This document shows, one piece after another, positions 7,286-15,829 of a stretch of 40,608 bases of DNA. Location: positions 1 to 40,608 of the forward strand of contig NZ_VJZC01000030.1 in NCBI RefSeq assembly GCF_009377185.1. Reading direction: 5' to 3'. The notes beneath the pieces were generated by a model that did no database searches, was not told where the DNA came from, and worked only from the letters and a program-made list of their open reading frames with translations. Origin of the DNA: Streptomyces spongiae (GTDB lineage Bacteria > Actinomycetota > Actinomycetes > Streptomycetales > Streptomycetaceae). Position 1 is the first letter of the stretch. Each line of letters starts with the position of its first letter. The position numbers were made by a program, and so were the translations under genes.

Positions 7286-8797
7286 TCAGAGAGGCAGTGA
7301 CTTCTTGAGGATCTTGCCTGCGGGGTTCCTGGGCACCTCTTCGATGAACCGGATGTGCCGGGGCCGCTTGTAGGCGGCGAGGAGGCCGGTCAGGTGGGCA
7401 CGCACCTCGTCGGCGGTGGTCCCGTCCTCGGCCACCACGAAGGCCAGCGGCACCTCGCCGTAGTCGGCGTCCGACACCCCGACCACGGCCGCGTCGTGCA
7501 CCGCGGGGTGGGAACGCAGAGCCTGTTCGATCTCCCTGGGGTAGACGTTCTGCCCCGCCCGGATGATCAGGTCCTTGCTCCGGTCGATCAGGTGCACCCG
7601 GCCGTCGCGGTCGATGAAGCCGAGGTCGCCGGTGCGGATCCAGCCGTCCGTCGTGGTGATGTCGGCGGTGGCCTTCTCGTCGTTCCAGTAGCCGCTCATC
7701 AGACCGGGGCCGCGCGCACAGATCTCCCCGATGACGCCGGGGGGCACCTCCTGGTCCTTCGGGTCCAGGGCCTTCACCGACATACCGGGGATCACCCGGC
7801 CGGCCGGGATCACGTCGCTGGTGCCCGGCACGGGGTGCTCGTCCGGACCGAGCGTGACGAACGGACCGCCCACCTCGGTCATCCCGTAGACCTGCCGGAA
7901 GCCACAGCCGAGCCGTTCGACGGCCTCGGCGTAGACCTCCGGCGGCATGGGCGCGGCACCGTAGAGCACCTCGCGCAGACTGGACAGGTCCGTGCTCCGC
8001 AGCGATTTCGCCTGCGTCAGGAAACGGATCATCTGAGGCACCAGCCAGACATGCGTGGCCCGGTTGTCCTCGATCGCGGCCAGCGCCCGCTGCGGCTGGA
8101 AGCCCGGCATGAGCACCACGGTGGCACCCGCGGCCATATAGGTGAGGGAGACCACCATGCTGCCGTGGTAGAGCGGGCAGCAGTTGACCAGCACCATGTC
8201 GTCCGTGGGCCGCGCCTGGGTGAGCCAGCCGAGCGCGATGGCCCGGAAGGAGGCGTGGTCGACGGCGACGCCCTTGGCCCGGCCGGTGGTCGCCGAGGTG
8301 TGCAGGATCGCCGCCAGTGCGTCGTCCGGTACGTCGGGAAGGGCCGGGGCCTCGGCGGGGCCCGGCGCGGGCGCGTCGGGAAGGGCCGGCCCGTCCGTCT
8401 CGCACAGTGCGGCGAACTCCGCGCCGTCCAGTGGCACGCGGATCCGCGCAGGCAGGTCCGGATGCCGTTCCAGCAGGGCCGACTCACCGATCAACGCCAC
8501 CGGGTCGCAGGACTCCGCGATCCCGGTCACCTCGGCGGGGGTGAGGCTGTGGTTGAGCGGGACGAACAGCGCTCCCAGACGGGCCAGTGCGAAGTACGTC
8601 TCCAGTACCTCGACGCGGTCCAGCGAGAGGACGGCCACGCGGTCGCCACGGCGGATGCCGCGCCCCGAGAGCCCGTGGGCGAGCCGGGTCACCCTGTCGT
8701 GGAGTTCGGCCCAGGTGACCGAGCGGTGCGCGTCCACCAGCGCCGTCCGGTCCGGGAAGCACTGCTGGTTGCGCTGGAGCAACTGGGTCAGCCACAT
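7286..8797 (-). CDS. antF: Acyl-CoA ligase/adenylating enzyme, AntF-like
   Basis: This is a 503-residue ANL-superfamily enzyme. It shows the P-loop HTSATTGRAKG (about 166-176), YGMTE, the TGDLG motif and a C-terminal RNPAGKILK with the invariant Lys495. The start ATG 8797 overlaps the stop of the ACP gene by one base. Upstream in-frame codons belong to the ACP region and are not used. In antimycin biosynthesis AntF activates anthranilate and loads it on the ACP AntG. The same job is inferred here from the adjacent ACP, oxygenase, tryptophan dioxygenase and kynureninase genes. It could accept a related aryl acid. It is translationally coupled to antG. Confidence 0.85.
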   Translation of the reverse strand: MWLTQLLQRNQQCFPDRTALVDAHRSVTWAELHDRVTRLAHGLSGRGIRRGDRVAVLSLDRVEVLETYFALARLGALFVPLNHSLTPAEVTGIAESCDPVALIGESALLERHPDLPARIRVPLDGAEFAALCETDGPALPDAPAPGPAEAPALPDVPDDALAAILHTSATTGRAKGVAVDHASFRAIALGWLTQARPTDDMVLVNCCPLYHGSMVVSLTYMAAGATVVLMPGFQPQRALAAIEDNRATHVWLVPQMIRFLTQAKSLRSTDLSSLREVLYGAAPMPPEVYAEAVERLGCGFRQVYGMTEVGGPFVTLGPDEHPVPGTSDVIPAGRVIPGMSVKALDPKDQEVPPGVIGEICARGPGLMSGYWNDEKATADITTTDGWIRTGDLGFIDRDGRVHLIDRSKDLIIRAGQNVYPREIEQALRSHPAVHDAAVVGVSDADYGEVPLAFVVAEDGTTADEVRAHLTGLLAAYKRPRHIRFIEEVPRNPAGKILKKSLPL

Positions 8798-9048
8798 CAC
8801 GCACTGCCCGGCTGCGGCGCGGAGCCGGAACGATCGGCGAGGAACCGTTCGTAGTCCGCGATCGTGGACAGCTGCTCCATGTCCTGGGCGGTGATCTCCA
8901 CTCCCGTGTGCTGTTCGACGAGCAGGATCAGACGAACGAGGTCCCCCGAGTCGATACCGCTGGCGGCCAGATCGGTGTCGTCGCTGAGTTTCTCGGCGTA
9001 CTCCGACGTCCCGGTCAGTTCGGTGAGTAGCTCTCGTACGGTGCTCAC
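8797..9048 (-). CDS. antG: Discrete acyl carrier protein, AntG-like
   Basis: This is an 83-residue carrier protein starting at GTG 9048, behind an AAAGGTGGA ribosome site. The 4'-phosphopantetheine attachment serine is Ser34 in the GIDSGDL motif, followed by the usual helix III and IV pattern. In antimycin biosynthesis AntG carries anthranilate while the multicomponent oxygenase rearranges it to 3-aminosalicylate. No PPTase gene is in the window, so it would need one from elsewhere. It is the first gene of the leftward antGF operon, and its promoter matches the antH promoter (see the two promoter entries). Confidence 0.85.
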   Translation of the reverse strand: MSTVRELLTELTGTSEYAEKLSDDTDLAASGIDSGDLVRLILLVEQHTGVEITAQDMEQLSTIADYERFLADRSGSAPQPGSA

Positions 9049-9084
9049 GCCTGTCCACCTTTCACAACACCAAGCGGTCTCTTG

Positions 9085-9120
9085 CATGGGAAGGAGGAGC
9101 GGAAGGGCGCCGACAATCCC
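9085..9120 (-). promoter_or_regulatory. Putative AntA-type sigma promoter for antGF
   Basis: Read leftward: GGGATTG (9120-9114), an 18-nt spacer, then TCCTTCCCATG (9095-9085). Exactly 36 nt separate the motif from the GTG of antG. The antH side carries the same GGGATTG-N18-TCCTnCnnATG arrangement at the same distance. Both are natural targets for the ECF-type sigma factor encoded at 15242-15829. The motif was found by comparing the two strands by eye. Confidence 0.7.
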
Positions 9121-9164
9121 TGCCACCGCTGTGGTGTTACTCACGCCCTTTCGACAGCCGGCGA

Positions 9165-9200
9165 GGGATTGAACCCGCCGGGCCGCCACTCCTCCGTATG
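9165..9200 (+). promoter_or_regulatory. Putative AntA-type sigma promoter for antHIJKL-N-P
   Basis: GGGATTG (9165-9171), an 18-nt spacer and TCCTCCGTATG (9190-9200) precede the antH start by 36 nt. Motif, spacer and distance all match the divergent antG promoter. The implied transcription start near 9205-9210 leaves a short leader with a good ribosome site (GGAGCGGAGG, 9221-9230). Confidence 0.7.
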
Positions 9201-9236
9201 TGAAGCCCTTGAGGAAGAGGGGAGCGGAGGATCCAG

Positions 9237-10256
9237 GTGACCACCGAGGCAGGTTCCACGGCCGCTGCCGCGGACGACGTGAAGCAACGCGACGAGTACT
9301 TCGACGCACTCGTCGCGGCCGGCGAGTGCGTCGAACCCCGGGACTGGCTGCCCGACGGCTACCGGCGGATGGTGCTCCGGCAGATCGCCCAGCACGCGCA
9401 CTCGGAGATCATCGGGATGCAGCCGGAGGGGTCCTGGCTGACCCGGGCCCCCTCCCTGCATCGCAAGGCCGCCCTGCTCGCCAAGGTGCAGGACGAGGCC
9501 GGACACGGTCTGTACCTGTACGCGGCGGCGGAGACCCTCGGCGTCACCCGGGCCGAACTCCTCGACGCGTTGCACAACGGACACCAGCGGTCCAGTGACA
9601 CGTTCAACCAGCCCGCCCTGACCTGGGCCGACACCGGGGCGATCGCCTGGCTGACGGACGGTGCGGCGGTGATCAACCAGGCCCCGCTGTGCCGCACTTC
9701 CTACGGCCCGTACGCGAGGGCCATGCAGCGGGTGTGCCAGGAGGAGACCTTCCACGTCCGTCAGGGATACGACCTGCTCTGGTCGCTGTGCCGGGGCACG
9801 CGGGAGCAGCAGGAGATGGCACAGGACGCCGTCGACCGATGGTGGCTGCCTGCCGTTGCCCTGATGTTCGGCCCGCCGGACACGGTCGAGGGCGGTGACG
9901 GGGACACGCGGGCCGCGGCCCTGGGCGCCGCGGTCAGTCGCCGTTCGATGGCCTGGGGGATCAAACGCCACACCAACGACGAGCTGCGGCAGCGCTTCAT
10001 CGACAACGTCGTCCCACAGGCGGAACGGCTCGGGGTGACTCTGCCCGACCCGGCGATCCGCTGGAACGAGGAGCGCGGGCACTACGACTTCACCCCGGTG
10101 ACCTGGCAGGTGTACCGCACGGCCGTGGCAGCCGGCGCGCAGTGCGGCCGACAGCGGCTGGCGCACCGAGTGGCGGCCCACGAGGCCGGCGCCTGGGTGC
10201 GCGCGGCGGCCGACGCCTACGCGGCACGCCCGGTGACGGAGAGGCAGGAACCATGA
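9237..10256 (+). CDS. antH: PaaA/AntH-like di-iron oxygenase catalytic subunit
   Basis: This is a 339-residue protein from GTG 9237 with a strong ribosome site. It has the bacterial multicomponent mono-oxygenase iron ligands: Glu57, E-x-x-H at 87-90 (within QDEAGH) and E-E-x-x-H at 169-173. It matches PaaA, the alpha subunit of phenylacetyl-CoA epoxidase. In antimycin biosynthesis the homologous AntH, with I-L, acts on anthraniloyl-AntG and yields 3-aminosalicylyl-AntG. The anthranilate-making genes downstream favour that role over phenylacetate breakdown, and no paaG, Z, F, H or J genes are present. Its stop overlaps the start of antI (ATGA). Confidence 0.88.
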   Translation: MTTEAGSTAAAADDVKQRDEYFDALVAAGECVEPRDWLPDGYRRMVLRQIAQHAHSEIIGMQPEGSWLTRAPSLHRKAALLAKVQDEAGHGLYLYAAAETLGVTRAELLDALHNGHQRSSDTFNQPALTWADTGAIAWLTDGAAVINQAPLCRTSYGPYARAMQRVCQEETFHVRQGYDLLWSLCRGTREQQEMAQDAVDRWWLPAVALMFGPPDTVEGGDGDTRAAALGAAVSRRSMAWGIKRHTNDELRQRFIDNVVPQAERLGVTLPDPAIRWNEERGHYDFTPVTWQVYRTAVAAGAQCGRQRLAHRVAAHEAGAWVRAAADAYAARPVTERQEP

Positions 10257-10555
10257 GCCGCGAAGCCGCCGGGGGGCAGACGCCCTGGGAGGTGTTCATC
10301 AGGCCGCGCCGTGGCCTCTCCCACCAGCACGTCGGTTCGGTTCACGGCGCGGACGCGGACATGGCCATCGCCAACGCCAGGGACCTCTACACCCGCCGCG
10401 GGGACCCGCTGTCGATCTGGGTGGTGCGCTCCGACGCGGTGCGGGCCTCGTCTCCCGATGAGAAGGACCCCTTCTTCAGCAACGGAGCCGACAAGCCCTA
10501 CCGGTATCCGCAGATGTACGTGCCGCTCAGCGAGGCAGGCGACCATGACGAGTGA
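10253..10555 (+). CDS. antI: PaaB/AntI-like small oxygenase subunit
   Basis: This is a 100-residue protein starting at ATG 10253, overlapping the antH stop by 4 nt. It has the family features [21 protein letters not shown], an ARDLYTRR helix and the IWVVRSD strand. PaaB-type subunits are essential, non-catalytic parts of the epoxidase that hold complexes together. It overlaps the next gene by 11 nt, so antH, antI and antJ should be made in a fixed ratio. Confidence 0.85.
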   Translation: MSREAAGGQTPWEVFIRPRRGLSHQHVGSVHGADADMAIANARDLYTRRGDPLSIWVVRSDAVRASSPDEKDPFFSNGADKPYRYPQMYVPLSEAGDHDE

Positions 10556-11345
10556 ACTCCCCACTGCCACCCCCGGTGCCCCAGCCGGTACACGGAACCA
10601 CGACATCGCCGAGTACGCGCTCAGGCTCGGTGACGACGCGCTGATCCTCTGCCAGCGACTGTGCGCCTGGGTGACCAACGCCCCCACCATCGAAGAGGAT
10701 CTGGCGCTGTCGAACATCGCACTGGACCTCCTCGGCCACGCCCGGGTCCTGCTGGGCCTCAGCGGCCGTTCGGACGGGACGAACCGCAGCGACGACGAGT
10801 TCGCCTACCGCAGGACCGAGCGCGAGTTCCGTAACACGCTGCTGGTGGAGTTGCCCAGCGGCGACTTCGCCGCCACCATCGCCCGGCAGCTGGCGTACAC
10901 GCACTACACGAGCCTGCTGTACGCGGAGCTGGCGGCATCGGCCGACGAAGGGCTGGCGTCCTTCGCCTCGCGCGCGGCCAAGGAGGCGGAGTACCACTGC
11001 ATGCACGCCTCGCAGTGGACCGTACGGCTGGGTCTGGGAACCGAGGAGAGCCATCGGCGGATGCAGGCGGGTCTGGAACACGTCTGGCCCTATGCGGCCG
11101 AGCTGTTCGAGGCCGACGACCTGACGACCCGGCTCGACACCGACGGCACGGCGGTCGCCCCGGCCCGCCTCCGGGCCGATTGGGAACGAGAGGTGACACG
11201 TGTCCTGACGGAGGCCGGGCTCACCGTCCCGGCGCCGTCCTGGGAGGCGACCGGCGGGCGGTCTGGAATCCACACCGAGGCGTTCGCCCCGCTGCTGGCC
11301 GAGTTCCAGTCGGTCTTCCGGCAGTACCCCGGGGGCAACTGGTGA
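10545..11345 (+). CDS. antJ: PaaC/AntJ-like structural oxygenase subunit
   Basis: This is a 266-residue protein that pairs with the catalytic subunit. ATG 10545 lies inside the end of antI. It is all-helical, with segments typical of PaaC: EYALRLGDDALILCQRL, IEEDLALSNIALDLLGHAR, the AYRRTEREFRN stretch and KEAEYHCMHASQW. Like PaaC it shares the ferritin-like fold but serves as the structural beta-like subunit. Its TGA overlaps the GTG of antK. Confidence 0.85.
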   Translation: MTSELPTATPGAPAGTRNHDIAEYALRLGDDALILCQRLCAWVTNAPTIEEDLALSNIALDLLGHARVLLGLSGRSDGTNRSDDEFAYRRTEREFRNTLLVELPSGDFAATIARQLAYTHYTSLLYAELAASADEGLASFASRAAKEAEYHCMHASQWTVRLGLGTEESHRRMQAGLEHVWPYAAELFEADDLTTRLDTDGTAVAPARLRADWEREVTRVLTEAGLTVPAPSWEATGGRSGIHTEAFAPLLAEFQSVFRQYPGGNW

Positions 11346-11839
11346 GCGCGGCCGTCCGGTTGGACCTCGACCGGATCCGGGCCCGGGTGGAGGCCGTACC
11401 GGATCCGGAACTTCCGATGATCACCCTGGCCGATCTGGGAGTGATCCGTTCGGTGCGGGAGGGCTCGGACCGTGTGGTGGAGGTCGTCGTCACGCCGACC
11501 TACCTCGGCTGCCCGGCGCTCCCGGTGATCGAGGCCGACCTGCGGACCGTACTGGCGGAGTGCGGGCAGCCCGAAGGGCGGGTGACGTGGGCGCTCACGC
11601 CCGCGTGGACCACCGAGTGGATCAGCGAGGAGGGCCGCCGCAAGCTCGCCGAACACGGCATCGTGCCCCCTGGCGCCGCCGGAGCACCGCTGCCGGTCCG
11701 GCTCGGCCTCGGCCGGCCCTGCCCGAACTGCGGTTCCCTGGCGACCCGGCCGCTCGGCCCGTTCGGGTCGACCGGATGCCAGACGATCCTGGTGTGCACC
11801 GCCTGCCGGGAGTCCTTCCCCCACATGAAGGCGGTGTGA
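11342..11839 (+). CDS. antK: PaaD/AntK-like MIP18-family Fe-S maturation protein
   Basis: This is a 165-residue protein from GTG 11342. Residues about 8-95 form a MIP18/DUF59 domain (VPDPELPMITLADLG and TPTYLGCPA). The C-terminal end is a four-Cys ribbon (CPNCG and CTAC). PaaD homologues are thought to help assemble or repair the metal or Fe-S centres of this oxygenase. It overlaps antJ and antL by 4 nt each. Confidence 0.85.
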   Translation: MSAAVRLDLDRIRARVEAVPDPELPMITLADLGVIRSVREGSDRVVEVVVTPTYLGCPALPVIEADLRTVLAECGQPEGRVTWALTPAWTTEWISEEGRRKLAEHGIVPPGAAGAPLPVRLGLGRPCPNCGSLATRPLGPFGSTGCQTILVCTACRESFPHMKAV

Positions 11840-12951
11840 CGGCGCCCATGACGACGACCGAGCAGGGCCCGGTGGGGAGCACCGGGGAGGCGACCGGATG
11901 GCACCGGCTGCGGGTGGCGCGGGTGCGGCCGCTCACCGACGACGCGGTGGCCCTCACTCTGGACCTCCCGGAGCGGCTGGCCGGTGCCTTCGCCCACCGG
12001 CCCGGTCAGCACGTGACGGTCCGGCATGTTCTGAACGGCACCGAGATCCGCCGCAGTTACTCGATCTGCCCGCCACCCCACGATCAGCGCGAACTGCGTC
12101 TGGTGGTCAAGCGGCTCGGCCCCGGCGGCTTCGCGGAGTACGCCACGACCGGGCTGGCCGCCGGTGACGAGCTGGACATCGCGCCTCCGACCGGCGGTTT
12201 CGAACTCGTGGCGCGGCCCGGGGCGCACCATGTGATGGTGGCCGCCGGCAGCGGTATCACCCCGCTGTTGAGCATGGCCACGGCGGCACTGCGGGACGAT
12301 CCACGGTGCAGGGTGTCGCTGGTCCACATCAACCGGACGGCCCGGTCGGTGCTGCTCGCCGACGAACTGGCCGACCTCAAGGACGCCTACGTCGACCGGT
12401 TCCACCCCCTGTACCCGCTGACCCGGGAGACCCGCGAGGCCGAGATGCTCTCCGGCCGCATCGACCCCACGAGGCTGTCGAAACTGCTCCGCGCGGTCGG
12501 CGCCGAGCCGGACGGCCACACGTACTTCTACCTCTGCGGGCCCGGGGAAATGGTCACGTCGCTGGGCGAGGCCCTGACCCGGTGGGGTGCCGACCCGGCA
12601 CGGATACGCTCCGAACTCTTCTCCCTCGCCTCCCGGGACCCGTCACCGCCGGTGGTCGAACCGCGCGGCCGCACCGTGCGGATCACCGCCTCTCTCGGCG
12701 GACGGACCACCGTAGCCGCCATGGAGGACCAGGACCGGGTGGCGCTGGACGCACTGCTGCGGGCCCGGCCGGACATTCCGTACTCCTGCCGCGAGGGCCT
12801 GTGCGGCAGCTGTCGCGCCAGGGTGACCCACGGAGCCGTCACGACCGGCCGCCAGTACGTGCTGGGGCCCGCGGAACTCGCGGCGGGATACACCCTTGCC
12901 TGCCGTGCCCGACCCGAGTCCGACGAGACGGGGCTGGACTTCGACGTCTGA
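11836..12951 (+). CDS. antL: PaaE/AntL-like FAD and [2Fe-2S] reductase
   Basis: This is a 371-residue electron-transfer subunit. An N-terminal ferredoxin-reductase FAD domain carries RRSYSICP, followed by the NAD(P)H-binding AAGSGITPLLS. A C-terminal plant-type [2Fe-2S] domain has CREGLCGSC and a final Cys in the TLACRA segment. It passes electrons from NADPH to the di-iron subunit. GTG 11836 is chosen because it overlaps the antK stop in the same way as the preceding junctions. ATG 11848 is possible but lacks a ribosome site. About 90 nt follow before antN, where antM lies in antimycin clusters. Confidence 0.86.
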   Translation: MTAPMTTTEQGPVGSTGEATGWHRLRVARVRPLTDDAVALTLDLPERLAGAFAHRPGQHVTVRHVLNGTEIRRSYSICPPPHDQRELRLVVKRLGPGGFAEYATTGLAAGDELDIAPPTGGFELVARPGAHHVMVAAGSGITPLLSMATAALRDDPRCRVSLVHINRTARSVLLADELADLKDAYVDRFHPLYPLTRETREAEMLSGRIDPTRLSKLLRAVGAEPDGHTYFYLCGPGEMVTSLGEALTRWGADPARIRSELFSLASRDPSPPVVEPRGRTVRITASLGGRTTVAAMEDQDRVALDALLRARPDIPYSCREGLCGSCRARVTHGAVTTGRQYVLGPAELAAGYTLACRARPESDETGLDFDV

Positions 12952-12984
12952 GCAGACGGTCCGAGCAGACGAGAAGGGCACCGC

Positions 12985-13002
12985 ATGGCCACTGCCTGCT
13001 GA
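12985..13002 (+). other. Five-codon reading frame in place of antM
   Basis: ATG 12985 follows a GAGAAGGGC ribosome-like site and reads five codons to TGA at 13000-13002. In antimycin clusters the ketoreductase gene antM lies between antL and antN. This could be the start of a deleted antM, a tiny leader, or chance. Confidence 0.25.
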
Positions 13003-13044
13003 CATCTCACCGTATCGATCAGTGCACCCTGTTGAGGAGACGCG

Positions 13045-13890
13045 ATGACCGACACCACGTCACTTCCCCGTGACCCGGGGACGGACGATCCGCTGGTGAC
13101 CTTCCGGGGAAAGACCCCCTACGACGACTACGTCCACGCCTCCGTGCTGTCCTCGCTGCAGCAGCCCCTGACCGACGCCCCTGACGAGATGGCGTTCCTG
13201 GTCACGACCCAGGTGATGGAGCTGTGGTTCACCCTGGTCGTCCACGAGTGGCGGACCACCCGGGACGCGCTCGTCAAGGACGACCACGAGCGCGCCATGG
13301 ACGCCCTGCGCCGCAGCATCAGCGCTCATCACGCGCTCAACGACTCCCTCCAGCCCATCGCGAGGATGACCCCGGCCCAGTTCAACGGATTCCGCGAGGC
13401 GTTCGGCGAGGCGTCCGGCTTCCAGTCGGCGAAGTACCGGCAGTTGGAGTTCCTTCTCGGGGACAAGTCCCGTTCGCTGATGAACCCGCAGCGGGAGGAT
13501 CCCAGGGCATACGCCGAACTGGAGGAGCTGCTGAACGAGCGGTCGCTGTACGACGAGATCCTGGCCTACCTGCACCGCCGGGGTCTGCCCGTTCCGGACC
13601 GTGTGCTGGAGCGCGACGTGACCGCCCCGTACGAGGCCGACCCGGATGTCGAGGAGGTCTGGCGGCGTATCTACGCCGGCCCGCAGAACGACCCGCTGCT
13701 GGACCTGGGCGAGGCGCTGACCGACCTCGCCGAGCTGGTCATACGCTGGCGCAGCGACCATGTGCTCGCCACCCGCCGGGCGATGGGCTCCAAGGCGGGC
13801 AGCGGCGGCTCCTCGGGGGTCGCCTGGCTGGAGAAGCGAGCCGCCCGTCCCGTGTTCCCCGAGCTCTGGTCGGCGCGCGGTCATGTCTAG
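13045..13890 (+). CDS. antN: Tryptophan 2,3-dioxygenase, AntN-like
   Basis: This is a 281-residue haem dioxygenase (TDO family, usual size). It starts at ATG 13045 behind a GAGGAGA site. It has PDEMAFLVTTQVMELWF, the FRxxxGxxSGFQS region as FREAFGEASGFQS, and the haem-ligand segment RSDHVLATRRAMGSKAGSGGSSG with His239 as likely axial ligand. It opens the indole ring of L-tryptophan to N-formylkynurenine. With the kynureninase downstream it makes anthranilate for the ligase/ACP pair, as AntN does. No kynurenine formamidase is encoded here, so a host enzyme or spontaneous loss is needed. Confidence 0.9.
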   Translation: MTDTTSLPRDPGTDDPLVTFRGKTPYDDYVHASVLSSLQQPLTDAPDEMAFLVTTQVMELWFTLVVHEWRTTRDALVKDDHERAMDALRRSISAHHALNDSLQPIARMTPAQFNGFREAFGEASGFQSAKYRQLEFLLGDKSRSLMNPQREDPRAYAELEELLNERSLYDEILAYLHRRGLPVPDRVLERDVTAPYEADPDVEEVWRRIYAGPQNDPLLDLGEALTDLAELVIRWRSDHVLATRRAMGSKAGSGGSSGVAWLEKRAARPVFPELWSARGHV

Positions 13891-13944
13891 GCGGATCTCC
13901 GGAGCCGCCGAGGAAGAGCACCGAGCGCTGGGCAAGGAGCGACC

Positions 13945-15213
13945 GTGACCGTCTCAGAGACCACGACCGCCCTGAAGGAACTCCAGGCACGGGCGTCCGA
14001 ACTCGACACCTCGGACCCGCTGGCGGCGCAGCGGGAACGTTTCGTCCTGCCGGACGGAGTCGTCTATCTGGACGGCAACTCGCTCGGTGCCCTGCCGGCC
14101 GCGGTGCCGGAAGCGCTCGCGGACGGCGTCCACCGGCAATGGGGTGTGGGCCTGATCCGCTCCTGGAACGAGCACCACTGGTGGCAGGCGCCGCTGCGGG
14201 TGGGGGACACGATCGGACAGCTGCTCGGCGCGGCGCCCGGGCAGACCGTGGCGGGCGACTCCACCACCGTGCAACTGTTCAACGGCCTGGCCGCGGCCGC
14301 GCGGCTGCGTCCCGGGCGGCGGCTGCTGCTGACCGACCCGGGCCACTTCCCCACCGACGGGTACATCGCCGACTCGGTGGCCCGGCTGCTCGGCCTGGAG
14401 GTCCTCCGGGTCGCGCCGGACGACCTGCCCCGGTGCCTGGCCGAACGGGGACACGAGGTGGCGGTGGCCGGCTACTCCCCGGTCGACTACCGCACCGGTG
14501 AGCTCCACGACATGCCCGCGATCACCCGTGCCGTACAGGAGGCCGGGGGACTGATGTTGTGGGATCTGTGCCACGCGACCGGCGCGCTGCCCGTCCGACT
14601 GGACGAGCTGGGCGTCGATCTGGCGGTGGGCTGCGGTTACAAGTTCCTGTCGGGCGGACCGGGTGCCCCGGCCTTCATCTACATCGCCCGGCGCCACCAG
14701 GCAGCCTTCGACCATCCGCTCACCGGCTGGAACGGGCACGTGGATCCCTTCGGACTGAGCGGCGACTACGTTCCTGCCCCGGGAGTGGATCGCGCCCGCA
14801 TCGGCACGCCGCCGATCCTCTCCCTGCTCGCACTGGAGGCGGCCCTCACCGCCTTCGAGGGGGTCGGCATGGAGCAGGTCCGGGCCAAGAGCCTCTCGCT
14901 GACCGGGTTCTTCATGGACTGCGCCGACACCCTGCTGGACGGTCTCGGTTTCACCGTGGTCACCCCACGGGAACCGCACCGGCGCGGCAGCCAGGTGGCT
15001 CTCCGGCACCCCGACGCGTATCCACTGGTGCGCGCGCTCGCCGCCCGCGGCGTCATCGGCGACATGCGGGCTCCGGACCTGCTGCGGTTCGGCGTCAACG
15101 CCCTGTACGTCTCCCACCGCGACATGCTGACGGCCGTACGACACCTGAGGCAGGCCGTGACCCAAGGGGAGCACCGGGACCCGCGCTTCCTGCACCGCGC
15201 AGCCGTCACCTGA
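13945..15213 (+). CDS. antP: Kynureninase, AntP-like
   Basis: This is a 422-residue PLP enzyme of fold type I. It starts at GTG 13945, 5 nt after an AAGGAG site. It shows the kynureninase start VYLDGNSLGALP, then WDLCHATGALPV with the PLP-ring Asp. The Schiff-base Lys233 lies in GCGYKFLSGGPG. The segment HPLTGWNGH and a late arginine-bearing LRFGVNALYV are also typical. It hydrolyses kynurenine to anthranilate and alanine. It is the last gene of the rightward ant operon, 54 nt after antN. In antimycin clusters antO lies between these two genes and is missing here. Confidence 0.9.
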   Translation: MTVSETTTALKELQARASELDTSDPLAAQRERFVLPDGVVYLDGNSLGALPAAVPEALADGVHRQWGVGLIRSWNEHHWWQAPLRVGDTIGQLLGAAPGQTVAGDSTTVQLFNGLAAAARLRPGRRLLLTDPGHFPTDGYIADSVARLLGLEVLRVAPDDLPRCLAERGHEVAVAGYSPVDYRTGELHDMPAITRAVQEAGGLMLWDLCHATGALPVRLDELGVDLAVGCGYKFLSGGPGAPAFIYIARRHQAAFDHPLTGWNGHVDPFGLSGDYVPAPGVDRARIGTPPILSLLALEAALTAFEGVGMEQVRAKSLSLTGFFMDCADTLLDGLGFTVVTPREPHRRGSQVALRHPDAYPLVRALAARGVIGDMRAPDLLRFGVNALYVSHRDMLTAVRHLRQAVTQGEHRDPRFLHRAAVT

Positions 15214-15241
15214 CCCCCGTGGCGCGTCCTGGGCCGGGCCG

Positions 15242-15829
15242 TCAGGCGGACTGCTGGTGCCAGGCGTCGTGGAAGTTCTGCCGTGCCCGGTACAGCCGGG
15301 AGCGGACCGTACCGAGAGGCAGGGCGAGTGCCGTTGCCATCTCCTGCTCGTCCAGGCCGTAGACCGCGCGGAGGGTGAGTACCTCGCGATGGTGGTTCGG
15401 CAGCCGGTCCAGGATGTCGCTGATGTGAACGGCGGCCATGGGATTGGCGTCCTGCATCAGGTCGGGCAGATCCTCGGCCGCGAAGTTGCCGAGGCGCCGG
15501 TTGGTGCGTATGGCTTCCCGTACCGCGATCGCGCGGGCCCAGGAGTAGAAGGCATTGGGCTCGCGCAGTCCGCGGATGCCGCGGTAGATCGCGAGCATGG
15601 CCTCCTGCGCGGCATCCGGGCCGTGCCGCCGGGTGACCCGCTGACAGTGCCGCACGACCAGTGGGGCGACATGCCGCAACAGGTCGTTCATGGCCTCACG
15701 GTCGCCGGCCTGAGCGCGTGGCAGCAGGCTGCTCACCTGCGGGGCGTGGCGGTCGCGGGAAGGGCTGACGTCGGCTTCGCAGGGCTCGGGGCCGGCCTTG
15801 GGCGTGCATGACATGAGGGGGCTGGACAT
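15242..15829 (-). CDS. antA: ECF-type sigma factor, AntA-like
   Basis: This is a 195-residue RNA polymerase sigma factor. Region 2 is at about 60-110 (DAAQEAMLAIYRGIRGL and the YSWARAIAVREAIR -10 helix). Region 4 is at about 138-190 (LPNHHREVLTLRAVYGLDEQEMA and LGTVRSRLYRARQ). No anti-sigma gene is adjacent. In antimycin producers the orphan AntA switches on antGF and antH onward and is removed by ClpXP through an Ala-Ala C-terminus. Here the last two residues are Ser-Ala. ATG 15829 is chosen over ATG 15814 for its GTGAGGA site. It is tail-to-tail with antP (28 nt) and divergent from antE. Confidence 0.82.
   Translation of the reverse strand: MSSPLMSCTPKAGPEPCEADVSPSRDRHAPQVSSLLPRAQAGDREAMNDLLRHVAPLVVRHCQRVTRRHGPDAAQEAMLAIYRGIRGLREPNAFYSWARAIAVREAIRTNRRLGNFAAEDLPDLMQDANPMAAVHISDILDRLPNHHREVLTLRAVYGLDEQEMATALALPLGTVRSRLYRARQNFHDAWHQQSA

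Noticed and set aside
9237..12951. Reading the five oxygenase genes as a phenylacetate breakdown operon
   Set aside because: No phenylacetyl-CoA ligase (paaK), paaG, paaZ or thiolase genes are nearby. The neighbours are an ACP, tryptophan dioxygenase, kynureninase and an orphan sigma factor, which fit the antimycin route.
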